Part shown: positions 58,128-64,000 of the stretch, piece after piece | Layout of the letters: every line of letters starts with the position of its first letter | Position numbering within the stretch: the stretch's first letter is position 1 | Assembly (NCBI RefSeq): GCF_013410545.1 | Contig: NZ_JACCFV010000001.1 | Span: 3,286,001 to 3,350,000, forward strand | DNA length: 64,000 nt | Source of the DNA: Pseudoclavibacter chungangensis | Lineage (GTDB): Bacteria > Actinomycetota > Actinomycetes > Actinomycetales > Microbacteriaceae | Direction: 5' to 3' | Notes under the pieces: model-generated | What the model was told of the DNA's origin: nothing | Database searches by the model: none | What the model saw: only the letters and a program-made list of their open reading frames with translations | Translations under genes and position numbers: made by a program

Positions 58128-59078
58128 TCAGCGGCGCGCGCCGCTCGGCAGCTCCTCCACGTCCTGCACGCCGCCGCCGTACCGGCGCACCGTCGCACCG
58201 GCGAACGCCATCGCACGATCGAGAACCCGGCTCGCGTCCGCGGGGGTCGTCGGGATGCCGTCACGGACGACGGCCTCTACCGCGACGGCGAACGCCGCAT
58301 CGCCGCCGCCGAGCGTGTCCGCGACCTGCACGTCGGGCTCGACGGCCGGCACCCACGAGTCGATCCCGTGCCGGTTCACCCATCGCCCACCGTGGCGTCC
58401 CTCGGTCGCGAGGATGTTCGCGGCGCCGAGGTCGAGGAGGTCGCTCGACGCCTCGTCGATGGGCGACGAGAACACGAGGTCGGCGTCGCCCGTGCCGAGG
58501 TGCACGAGGAGTGCACCGGATGCGTGGCGCTCGAAGTTCACGCGGAACTCGTCGAGGTCGGCGATGAGGCCCGCGCGAGGGTTCGCGTCGAGCAGCAGAC
58601 GGTTGTGCGGCTGCCGGACGGCCTCGAGCAGGCGACGCTGCTGCTTGCGCTCGTCGAACGGGAATCCCGCCACCACGACGTAGGGGGCGACGCCGATCGC
58701 TTCGAGCTGGTGCTCGTCGAAGCGCACCTTGCGCCTGCGGGCCGCGTCGTCGAACCACGAACGCGTCACACCGCCGACGGTCTCGTTCTTGACGAGCCCC
58801 GTACCTGCGTCGCTGCGCGTCGGGATCACCTCGATGCCGTACTCCTCGAGGTGGCCCGTGATGCGTTCCGCGCCCTCGTCGTCGCCGAGCGACGTCACGA
58901 GGCGCGTCGGGACACCGAGGTGGGCGAGGTCGGTCGCGACGTTGACGCCGGACCCACCGACGAACGTCGCGAGCACGTGGCCGCGGCCGTCGTAGAGCTC
59001 GTCGATGTACGCGTCACCGATGACGACGAGTGGCGCACCGGGGACGGGGAGGGCGGCGGACGAGCTGAGCGGGGACAC
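58128..59078 (-). CDS. PfkB family carbohydrate kinase (ribokinase-like)
   Basis: A 316-residue sugar or nucleoside kinase. VVIGDAYIDELYDG starts the fold, VGGSGVNVATDLAHLG is the N-terminal PfkB motif, and VADTLGGGDAAFAVAV near 265 carries the catalytic Asp in the anion-hole motif DTxGxGD. Substrate could be ribose, fructose or another furanose. The GTG at 59078 has CAGAAT six nt upstream. It follows the AlkA-like gene on the same strand but with its own likely promoter. Confidence 0.92.
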   Translation of the reverse strand: MSPLSSSAALPVPGAPLVVIGDAYIDELYDGRGHVLATFVGGSGVNVATDLAHLGVPTRLVTSLGDDEGAERITGHLEEYGIEVIPTRSDAGTGLVKNETVGGVTRSWFDDAARRRKVRFDEHQLEAIGVAPYVVVAGFPFDERKQQRRLLEAVRQPHNRLLLDANPRAGLIADLDEFRVNFERHASGALLVHLGTGDADLVFSSPIDEASSDLLDLGAANILATEGRHGGRWVNRHGIDSWVPAVEPDVQVADTLGGGDAAFAVAVEAVVRDGIPTTPADASRVLDRAMAFAGATVRRYGGGVQDVEELPSGARR

Positions 59079-59090
59079 GCGGTGATTCTG
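59079..59090 (-). promoter_or_regulatory. Leaderless -10 element of the PfkB gene
   Basis: CAGAAT (59090-59085 on the minus strand), six nt CACCGC, then GTG at 59078. Same hexamer and spacing as for the PfpI-like gene. Confidence 0.55.
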
Positions 59091-59150
59091 TCACCCGCAC
59101 TCGAACGCGCGGTTGCCGCGCGTCGGGTGGGCGGGCTGGAACGGTCGATC

Positions 59151-60275
59151 TCAGTGGTCTCGGTGATCCTGCACCGTCATGCGCGGACCGCGTCGCGGCT
59201 TGCCGCGCCCACTGCGTGAGAGGAGCCGCATGATGCGCTGCCGGTGCCCGCGCCACGGCTCGAGCAGCTCGCGCATGCCGTCGTCGTCGACCGGGCCGCC
59301 CGTGAACGCCCACCCCACGGCTGCCGCCAGGTGGTAGTCGCCGAAGCTGGGGGCGTCCGGATCGCCGTGCGAGCGCTGCGTCGTCTCGGCCGCCGTCCAC
59401 ACGCCGACGCCGGGCAGGGAACGCAGGCGACGCGTGACCTCCTCGGCCGCATCGGCCTCGAGGCCCCGCGGTGCGGCCCCCGGGGCGGAGCGCGCGCCGG
59501 GCACGTCGAGCGTGCGCTCGAGGGCCGCGGCGAGCGGCGCAGCGCGCACGATCGTGCTCGACCTCGCGCGGTCGACGCCCGCCCGGTGCCAGCGCCACGA
59601 CGGGATGTGCCGCCACTCGTCGGGCGAGAGCGGCAGGGTCATGCCGTTCGGCACGAGGTGTACGGGCCCCGGCGCCGGCTGCGCGACGGCGAGGTGCAGC
59701 GCGCGCCAGGCACGATGCGCCTCGAGCCCCGTCACCTTCTGCTCGAGCACCGCGGGCGCGAGCGCGTCGAACACCGAATTCGTGCGCAGGAGCCGCAGCC
59801 CGGGATTACGTCGCCGCACCTCGGCGAGCCACGGCGCCGCCCGCAGATCGAGGCCGGACCAGTCGTCGCCGCGACCGAGCAGCTCGGGCGCGAGCTCGAC
59901 GGCTCGCTCGGCGCCCGGCCCCCACGCGACGATGCGCACGCCCGTCCGGCTCTGACGGAAGCACACGGTGGCCCCCCCGAGCTCGGTGCGGCACGTGCGC
60001 CAAACATCGCCGCTCGTCGCGTCGACCCGGTACGTGGGATCGGCCTGACCGCGGAACAGCGGCGAGAGTGTGGCGTGCAGATCGACCGGCTCGCGCGGCT
60101 CGTAGTGATCGACGACGCGGGGTTCGTCGTGCATCGCACGCGCACCGGCCGTACCGGCCGTACCGGCACCGCTACCGGTACCGGCTGAATCTCCTTCGAC
60201 CCCGCCGAGCGCACGCACGGGCTCGGTGGGATCGACCGCACCGTCGATGCGGAGGGACACCGCTCTGCTGCTCAT
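59151..60275 (-). CDS. DNA-3-methyladenine glycosylase-like protein (HhH-GPD, AlkA type)
   Basis: The 374-residue protein would excise alkylated bases from DNA. After an N-terminal tail with a GTGSGAGTAGTAG linker comes an AlkA-like N-domain. The helix-hairpin-helix is RLRSLPGVGVWTAAET near 290-305, and the catalytic Asp is expected in SFGDYHLAAAVG. TNSVFDALAPAVLEQKVTGL precedes it as in the family. The ATG at 60275 has TAGCCT six nt upstream; Met48 (MHDEPRVVDHYE) after the linker is an alternative start. Confidence 0.88.
   Translation of the reverse strand: MSSRAVSLRIDGAVDPTEPVRALGGVEGDSAGTGSGAGTAGTAGARAMHDEPRVVDHYEPREPVDLHATLSPLFRGQADPTYRVDATSGDVWRTCRTELGGATVCFRQSRTGVRIVAWGPGAERAVELAPELLGRGDDWSGLDLRAAPWLAEVRRRNPGLRLLRTNSVFDALAPAVLEQKVTGLEAHRAWRALHLAVAQPAPGPVHLVPNGMTLPLSPDEWRHIPSWRWHRAGVDRARSSTIVRAAPLAAALERTLDVPGARSAPGAAPRGLEADAAEEVTRRLRSLPGVGVWTAAETTQRSHGDPDAPSFGDYHLAAAVGWAFTGGPVDDDGMRELLEPWRGHRQRIMRLLSRSGRGKPRRGPRMTVQDHRDH
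60142..60186 (-). repeat. GT-rich hexamer repeat encoding a Gly/Thr/Ala linker
   Basis: Runs of CCGTAC and ACCGGC-type hexamers encode GTGSGAGTAGTAG in the AlkA-like gene. Being in frame, unit loss or gain would only alter linker length. Confidence 0.6.
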
Positions 60276-60287
60276 GCGATCAGGCTA
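60276..60287 (-). promoter_or_regulatory. Leaderless -10 element of the AlkA-like gene
   Basis: TAGCCT (60287-60282 on the minus strand), six nt GATCGC, then ATG at 60275. Confidence 0.5.
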
Positions 60288-60353
60288 GGTTCCCCCACGG
60301 ACACGACCCCGCGCACACGCGAGCGAGGTGAATCCGTCCGTGCGTCCGCACGC

Positions 60354-60920
60354 TCACTCGGCCCCGGGGCCGGTCCACACGCTCGGGGCGTCGGCCTTCG
60401 ACGGGGGCAGCGCGGTCGCAGCCGCCCACGGCTCGATCCACGCGGGCAGGCGCAGGTCCAAGGTCTCGATCTCGGGCACCGCCTCGCGCAGCTCCGCCAT
60501 CGTGACCGTGCCGCCCTCGCGCTTCACGAACCGTGCGCGCACGAACGAGCGGGCGCGGATCTGCCCGTCGACCGTGAAGCGCTGCTCCATGAACACCGCC
60601 TTCTCATCGGCACCGATGAGCCGCGTCTCGAGCAGGAACCGCTCGCGGTAGTGGAGGGACGAGCGGTAGGTGATCGTCTGCGCGACGACCACGGCGCCCC
60701 AGCCGCGTTCCTGGAACCGCCGGAACAACCCCGTCCGCAACATCCAGTCGGTGCGCCCGAGGTCCTGCAGCGTGAGATAGGTGCCGTTGTTCATGTGACG
60801 CATGACGTCGAGGTCCTTGAGCGCGACGCGCAGCGGGATGCGTGACACCCCACCGATCGGGACGGCGCGGAGGCGCAGCGTGCGGAGCCAGACGAGGAGC
60901 ATGCGGAGCGGGTACTTCAC
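60354..60920 (-). CDS. Acyl-CoA thioesterase-like protein (hotdog fold)
   Basis: A 188-residue hotdog protein. [20 protein letters not shown] is the 4HBT-type helix region, where D.MRHMNNG.Y resembles FcbC/YbgC thioesterases; [20 protein letters not shown] and [12 protein letters not shown] follow. The likely reaction is hydrolysis of an acyl-CoA or similar thioester. The start is taken as the GTG at 60920, with TACGCT seven nt upstream; a GTG at 60938 would add six residues. It is divergent from trhO over about 70 bp. Confidence 0.85.
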   Translation of the reverse strand: MKYPLRMLLVWLRTLRLRAVPIGGVSRIPLRVALKDLDVMRHMNNGTYLTLQDLGRTDWMLRTGLFRRFQERGWGAVVVAQTITYRSSLHYRERFLLETRLIGADEKAVFMEQRFTVDGQIRARSFVRARFVKREGGTVTMAELREAVPEIETLDLRLPAWIEPWAAATALPPSKADAPSVWTGPGAE

Positions 60921-60933
60921 GTCGCACAGCGTA
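60921..60933 (-). promoter_or_regulatory. Leaderless -10 element of the thioesterase gene
   Basis: TACGCT (60933-60928 on the minus strand), seven nt, then GTG at 60920. Confidence 0.4.
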
Positions 60934-60975
60934 GGCACGGGGCCGCGACGTCACGGCAATCCTCTGTCGCACCCC

Positions 60976-60987
60976 TACAATCGCCCC
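60976..60987 (+). promoter_or_regulatory. Leaderless -10 element of trhO
   Basis: TACAAT at 60976-60981, the closest match to the -10 consensus among the leaderless candidates, six nt CGCCCC, then GTG at 60988. Confidence 0.6.
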
Positions 60988-61893
60988 GTGCCCGTCGCGA
61001 AGATCCTGCTCTACTACGTCTTCACGCCGCTGCCGGACCCCGAGGCGATCCGGCTGTGGCAGCGGGAGCTGTGCGAGTCGCTCGGCCTGCGCGGCCGCAT
61101 CCTCATCTCGCGCGACGGCATCAACGGCACGGTCGGCGGTGACCTCGACGCGTGCAAGCGATACGTCCGGCGGACGAAGTCGTATGCCCCGTTCCGCGAC
61201 GTCGACATGAAGTGGTCGGCGGGATCGGGCCTCGACGACGACGGCGCGAGCCTCGACTTCCCGCGCCTGAGCGTCCGGGTGCGTGACGAGATCGTGTCGT
61301 TCGGTGCACCGGGCGAGCTGCGCGTCGACGAGCACGGCGTCGTCGGGGGTGGCGAGCACCTGACGCCCGAGCAATTACACGAGCTCGTCGCGGCCGAGCC
61401 CGACGTCGCCTTCTTCGACGGGCGCAATCGGATCGAGGCCGAGATCGGGCGGTTCGCGGGCGCGATCGTCCCCGACACCTCGACGACGCACGACTTCGTC
61501 GCCGAGCTCGAGTCCGGGGCCTACGACGAGCTCAAACAGCGGCCCGTCGTCACGTACTGCACTGGCGGCGTGCGGTGCGAGGTGCTCTCCGCGCTCATGC
61601 GCGAGCGGGGGTTCGAGCGCGTGTACCAACTCGACGGGGGCATCGTCCGCTACGGCGAACGGTTCGGGAACGACGGCCTGTGGCAGGGCGCGCTCACGGT
61701 GTTCGATGCGCGCGAGCACGTCACGTTCGGCCCCGGCGAGGCCATGCTCGGCCGCTGCCGCGGTTGCGGCGCCCCCACGCACCGGCTGCGCAATTGCGAC
61801 GATCCCGCCTGTCGTGAGCGGCTCGTCGTGTGCGAGGCGTGCGACGACGATGCCGCTGCGATCCGGTGCGCCGACCACGTGGGGACCGCCTGA
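60988..61893 (+). CDS. trhO: tRNA uridine(34) hydroxylase (rhodanese-like TrhO)
   Basis: TrhO hydroxylates U34 of certain tRNAs as a step to 5-(carboxy)methoxyuridine. In the 301-residue protein the N-terminal domain [20 protein letters not shown] with [18 protein letters not shown] is family-specific. The rhodanese domain carries catalytic Cys in [20 protein letters not shown], and a Cys-rich C-terminal segment has CRGCG, CDDPAC and CEAC. Start GTG at 60988 suits the family and the leaderless promoter. It was formerly called YceA. Confidence 0.94.
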   Translation: MPVAKILLYYVFTPLPDPEAIRLWQRELCESLGLRGRILISRDGINGTVGGDLDACKRYVRRTKSYAPFRDVDMKWSAGSGLDDDGASLDFPRLSVRVRDEIVSFGAPGELRVDEHGVVGGGEHLTPEQLHELVAAEPDVAFFDGRNRIEAEIGRFAGAIVPDTSTTHDFVAELESGAYDELKQRPVVTYCTGGVRCEVLSALMRERGFERVYQLDGGIVRYGERFGNDGLWQGALTVFDAREHVTFGPGEAMLGRCRGCGAPTHRLRNCDDPACRERLVVCEACDDDAAAIRCADHVGTA

Positions 61894-61947
61894 CGTCGAG
61901 GCCGCAGCACATCGCGCCCGGCCTGGCTACCTCAGTGCTTCCGCGCC

Positions 61948-62973
61948 TCAGCGCCTCCGTGATCGTGACACCGCGCCGCCGCCCACGGCCGAGGACGCGC
62001 TCGCGCCGGCCCCCGCACGCGCGCCGAGGCGTTCGAGCGTCGCCGCGAGCCCACCGTCGGCTTCGTCCGCCCCCTGCCGGACGCCCGACACGATCCGTCC
62101 GGCCTCGGCGAGCGCACGTGCGGCGTCGCCGTCGCGCTCGCCGAGCGCGCGCGTCACGACGGCCGCCGTGCGCGCCGCCGCGAGCGCCGAGGTGCGCGCC
62201 CGTTCGACGCCGTCCAGGAGCGCGGTGTTGCCCGCGCGCACGACGTCCATCGCGAGGTAGGACTGCGCGCCCACCGCGAGCTGCGTGCGGAGTTCCGCAC
62301 GGCGTCCACGCACGACGAAGCGCACCTCGCCGTCGAGGACGGCGGCGTCGGGGTCGCCCGCGCGTTCGAGTACGGCGATGCGCTCGGACACGACCCGGTC
62401 GAGCTCCGCGAGCAATCGCTCGTGGGTCTCGAGCTCGACGAGCCCGTCCCACAGTGCGCGGCGTTCGACCGAGAGGACGGCGTTGTCGCGTCGGAGTCCG
62501 TCCTGATCACGCTCAAGGAGGACGAGCAGTTCGTCGACGCGCACGAGCGCGGCCTCCCGCTTGCGCCGCTCGCGCGGGGCCCGCGCACCGGTTGCCCCGA
62601 GTGTGTCCAGGAGCCGCGCGAGCTCGCCGAGCCGATCGGCGATCGCCGTCGTGCCCCCGCCCGGGAGGCCCTGCCCGCGCTTTCGGCGGGCCTGGAGGAA
62701 CCGGCCGAGCGCCTCCGCGGTGCCGCCGAGCGCCTGACGGCCGACATGTTCGATCTGGCGGATCCGCGCCGCGTAGTCGGGCGAGCGACGCGGGACGGCG
62801 TCGAGGCCCGCGAGCCACAGCTCGGCCCGGCGCGGGAGCTCGCGTTCGACCGCCTCGGGCAGCGGGGGCAGCAGCCCGTCGAGCTCGGCGGCCGTCACGT
62901 CGTCGACGATCTCCCCGGCGCCGAGTTCGGGGGCCGCGCCCGGCGCCGCGAGCCGGAGCCGGGAGTCGACCAT
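61948..62973 (-). CDS. TelA family protein (toxic anion resistance/YceH-like)
   Basis: The 341-residue helical, soluble protein matches the TelA/KlaA family: RAELWLAGLDAVPRRSPDYA, DGLRRDNAVLSVERRALWDG and RTQLAVGAQSYLAMDVVRAG are the characteristic segments, with heptad-like helices between. Family members are linked to tellurite and other toxic anion tolerance and occur beside XpaC and vWA/TerD proteins; the mechanism is unknown. The ATG overlaps the XpaC stop by one nt. A low-complexity Ala/Gly tail ends the protein. Confidence 0.88.
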   Translation of the reverse strand: MVDSRLRLAAPGAAPELGAGEIVDDVTAAELDGLLPPLPEAVERELPRRAELWLAGLDAVPRRSPDYAARIRQIEHVGRQALGGTAEALGRFLQARRKRGQGLPGGGTTAIADRLGELARLLDTLGATGARAPRERRKREAALVRVDELLVLLERDQDGLRRDNAVLSVERRALWDGLVELETHERLLAELDRVVSERIAVLERAGDPDAAVLDGEVRFVVRGRRAELRTQLAVGAQSYLAMDVVRAGNTALLDGVERARTSALAAARTAAVVTRALGERDGDAARALAEAGRIVSGVRQGADEADGGLAATLERLGARAGAGASASSAVGGGAVSRSRRR

Positions 62974-63860
62974 CAGCGCCCGCCCGGGAGTCCGGGTGTG
63001 CCGCCGTCGCCGTCCGAGGTCGTGATGTCGGATCCGGGGTCGAGCGGTCGCCCGAGGTCGAGGGGGTCGGCGGCCGCGATACCCGAGTTCCCGGTGCCCT
63101 GAGCCCCGCCAGCGTGACCCCCGCGGCCCCGATCGCCTGCGCCGGTCGGCCCGTCGAGGGGCGGCAGGGGCCGCGACACGTCGAGCACCGAGCCGGTGTC
63201 GAGTTGCCCGAAGCGCAGTTCGAGGAACGCGGCGTGCTCGTACACGCTCTGCGTCGAGCCGCGCACGACGTCGGTCTCGACGCGATCGAGCGCCTCCCCG
63301 AGCACGGCGACCTGCTGTTCGAGGCCGTGCACGTTCTGCTCGACCTGCTGGCGGGACGCACGCCCCGAGAAGGCGGAGTGCATGCGATCGTGCTCGATCG
63401 CGAGGTTCACGATCGCGGGCAGATAGTCGGTCGCGAGCAGGTAGAGCATGTTCACGTCGCCGTCGACCGTCGGGCGCGACGCGAGCGCGGTGGTGCGGGC
63501 GAGCCCGCGCATGCCCTGCAGGAGCTCGTCGACGCGGGCCGTGAAGGCCCCCGATTGCCAGAGCTGCCGGTTCGTGAGCCGCGCGGTCGTGCGCTCCGTC
63601 TCGTCGACGGCCTCCTCGACGCGCGCGAGCGTCTCGGCGACGGTCGCGGGCGGCGGGCCGCCGAGCTCGAGGTGGGACGGTGCGAGCGGCGAGAACACGA
63701 GCGCACCGCCCGCTCCGGTGGCGACGCCGATGACGCCCGCGACGATCGGCCCGAAGCCGAGCCCGAGCCACAGGAGCGCGGCGACGGCGAGCGCCCCGCC
63801 GATACCGATGAGCCACGGGATCGCGCGGCGCGCGCCGCTCCCCGCGCCGCGCTTGGTCAC
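62973..63860 (-). CDS. XpaC-like membrane protein (5-bromo-4-chloroindolyl phosphate hydrolysis family)
   Basis: A 295-residue protein with two adjacent helices at about 14-34 and 36-58 (IPWLIGIGGALAVAALLWLG and FGPIVAGVIGVATGAGGALV), then a long helical cytoplasmic region with FTARVDELLQGMRGLARTTA and NMLYLLATDYLPAIVNLAIE, as in XpaC, and a disordered Gly/Asp tail. Despite the family name an enzyme activity is not established. The GTG at 63860 overlaps the vWA gene stop. Its partner is the TelA protein encoded next. Confidence 0.82.
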   Translation of the reverse strand: MTKRGAGSGARRAIPWLIGIGGALAVAALLWLGLGFGPIVAGVIGVATGAGGALVFSPLAPSHLELGGPPPATVAETLARVEEAVDETERTTARLTNRQLWQSGAFTARVDELLQGMRGLARTTALASRPTVDGDVNMLYLLATDYLPAIVNLAIEHDRMHSAFSGRASRQQVEQNVHGLEQQVAVLGEALDRVETDVVRGSTQSVYEHAAFLELRFGQLDTGSVLDVSRPLPPLDGPTGAGDRGRGGHAGGAQGTGNSGIAAADPLDLGRPLDPGSDITTSDGDGGTPGLPGGR

Positions 63861-64000
63861 AGGTAACCCCGGATCTCGCGGAACACGCTCGAGAGCGATG
63901 TCGACGTCCCGTCGAATGCCCGGCCGCCGGTCGATTCGGCGAGCGAGGTGAGCTCGTCGACATCCCCCTCGCCGAACAGCACGACGAAGACGGGGACGCT
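63857..64000 (-). CDS. C-terminal fragment of a von Willebrand factor A-like protein
   Basis: The last 47 residues, SVPVFVVLFGEGDVDELTSL, AESTGGRAFDGTSTSLSSVF and REIRGYL, run in from the window edge. The PVFVVLFGEGD strand followed by an LAxxTGGRAF helix is the typical C-terminal edge of a vWA domain, which in this gene context binds a metal or partner. The TGA overlaps the XpaC GTG. The rest of the gene lies outside the window. Confidence 0.75.
   Translation of the reverse strand, partial: SVPVFVVLFGEGDVDELTSLAESTGGRAFDGTSTSLSSVFREIRGYL

Noticed and set aside
1..64000. tRNA, rRNA, CRISPR array or riboswitch
   Set aside because: Gaps between genes were read for cloverleaf arms, spaced direct repeats and known riboswitch cores; none was convincing. 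Covariance-model searches could not be run.

Overview
The window is high-GC, densely coded chromosomal DNA with a very strong G/C bias at third codon positions. GTG starts are frequent, genes are often coupled by 4-bp ATGA or GTGA overlaps, and one gene is a DUF222-HNH endonuclease of the actinobacterial type. Together these point to an actinobacterium, most likely of the Micrococcales (Microbacteriaceae-like). The genus cannot be fixed from this sequence. I see no rRNA, tRNA, CRISPR array, prophage or insertion sequence.

Layout. 1-2.4 kb: fragment of a divergent gene, then an ABC ATPase/FtsX-like permease pair. 2.4-5.2 kb: divergent pheA and pgm. 5.2-10.1 kb: a zinc-ribbon membrane protein with a huge disordered tail, a membrane-anchored D,D-carboxypeptidase and a small acetyltransferase. 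10.1-17.7 kb: a tricarboxylate module (TcuA-like flavoprotein, CitB/DpiA-DpiB type two-component system, divergent tctCBA transporter). 17.9-24.6 kb: lipoate ligase-like protein, alpha/beta hydrolase, the ATP-grasp/alpha-E/transglutaminase cluster and a histidine phosphatase. 24.7-34.8 kb: an NTF2-like protein, a DJ-1/PfpI protein, then a D-2-hydroxyacid-dehydrogenase-like flavoprotein followed by a peptide-type ABC transporter and an aminotransferase. 34.9-37.6 kb: acetyltransferase, DUF6157 protein and a second FAD-linked oxidase. 37.6-48.1 kb: a beta-galactoside/galactose module (GH35 beta-galactosidase, sugar ABC permeases and binding protein, LacI regulator, galE-galK-galT, DeoR regulator). 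48.2-50.4 kb: aldehyde dehydrogenase and TetR regulator. 50.4-53.1 kb: a repeat-rich region leading into the DUF222-HNH gene. 53.4-58.1 kb: a 1,555-residue PutA homologue that appears to have lost both active sites. 58.1-64 kb: PfkB kinase, AlkA-like glycosylase, thioesterase, TrhO, and a TelA/XpaC/vWA cluster cut by the window end.

How genes work together. GH35 plus the sugar ABC system would feed galactose to GalK, GalT and GalE, with Pgm (elsewhere in the window) converting glucose phosphates. A LacI-type operator and a helically phased set of TGTG half-sites lie at the divergent promoters. TctCBA would import a tri- or dicarboxylate sensed by the divergent two-component system. The oligopeptide-type ABC genes, aminotransferase and flavoprotein look like one catabolic unit.

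Most unusual points: (1) the PutA-like protein lacks the aldehyde dehydrogenase catalytic Cys, Glu and Asn and most proline dehydrogenase motifs, and carries an added N-terminal tail with repeated TVxxDR-like motifs; (2) two families of long near-perfect palindromes, two copies each, lie in intergenic DNA; (3) the 5' end of the HNH gene, including its leader and start, is present three times in tandem; (4) at least eleven genes have a -10-like hexamer exactly 6 nt before the start codon, as expected for leaderless transcripts.
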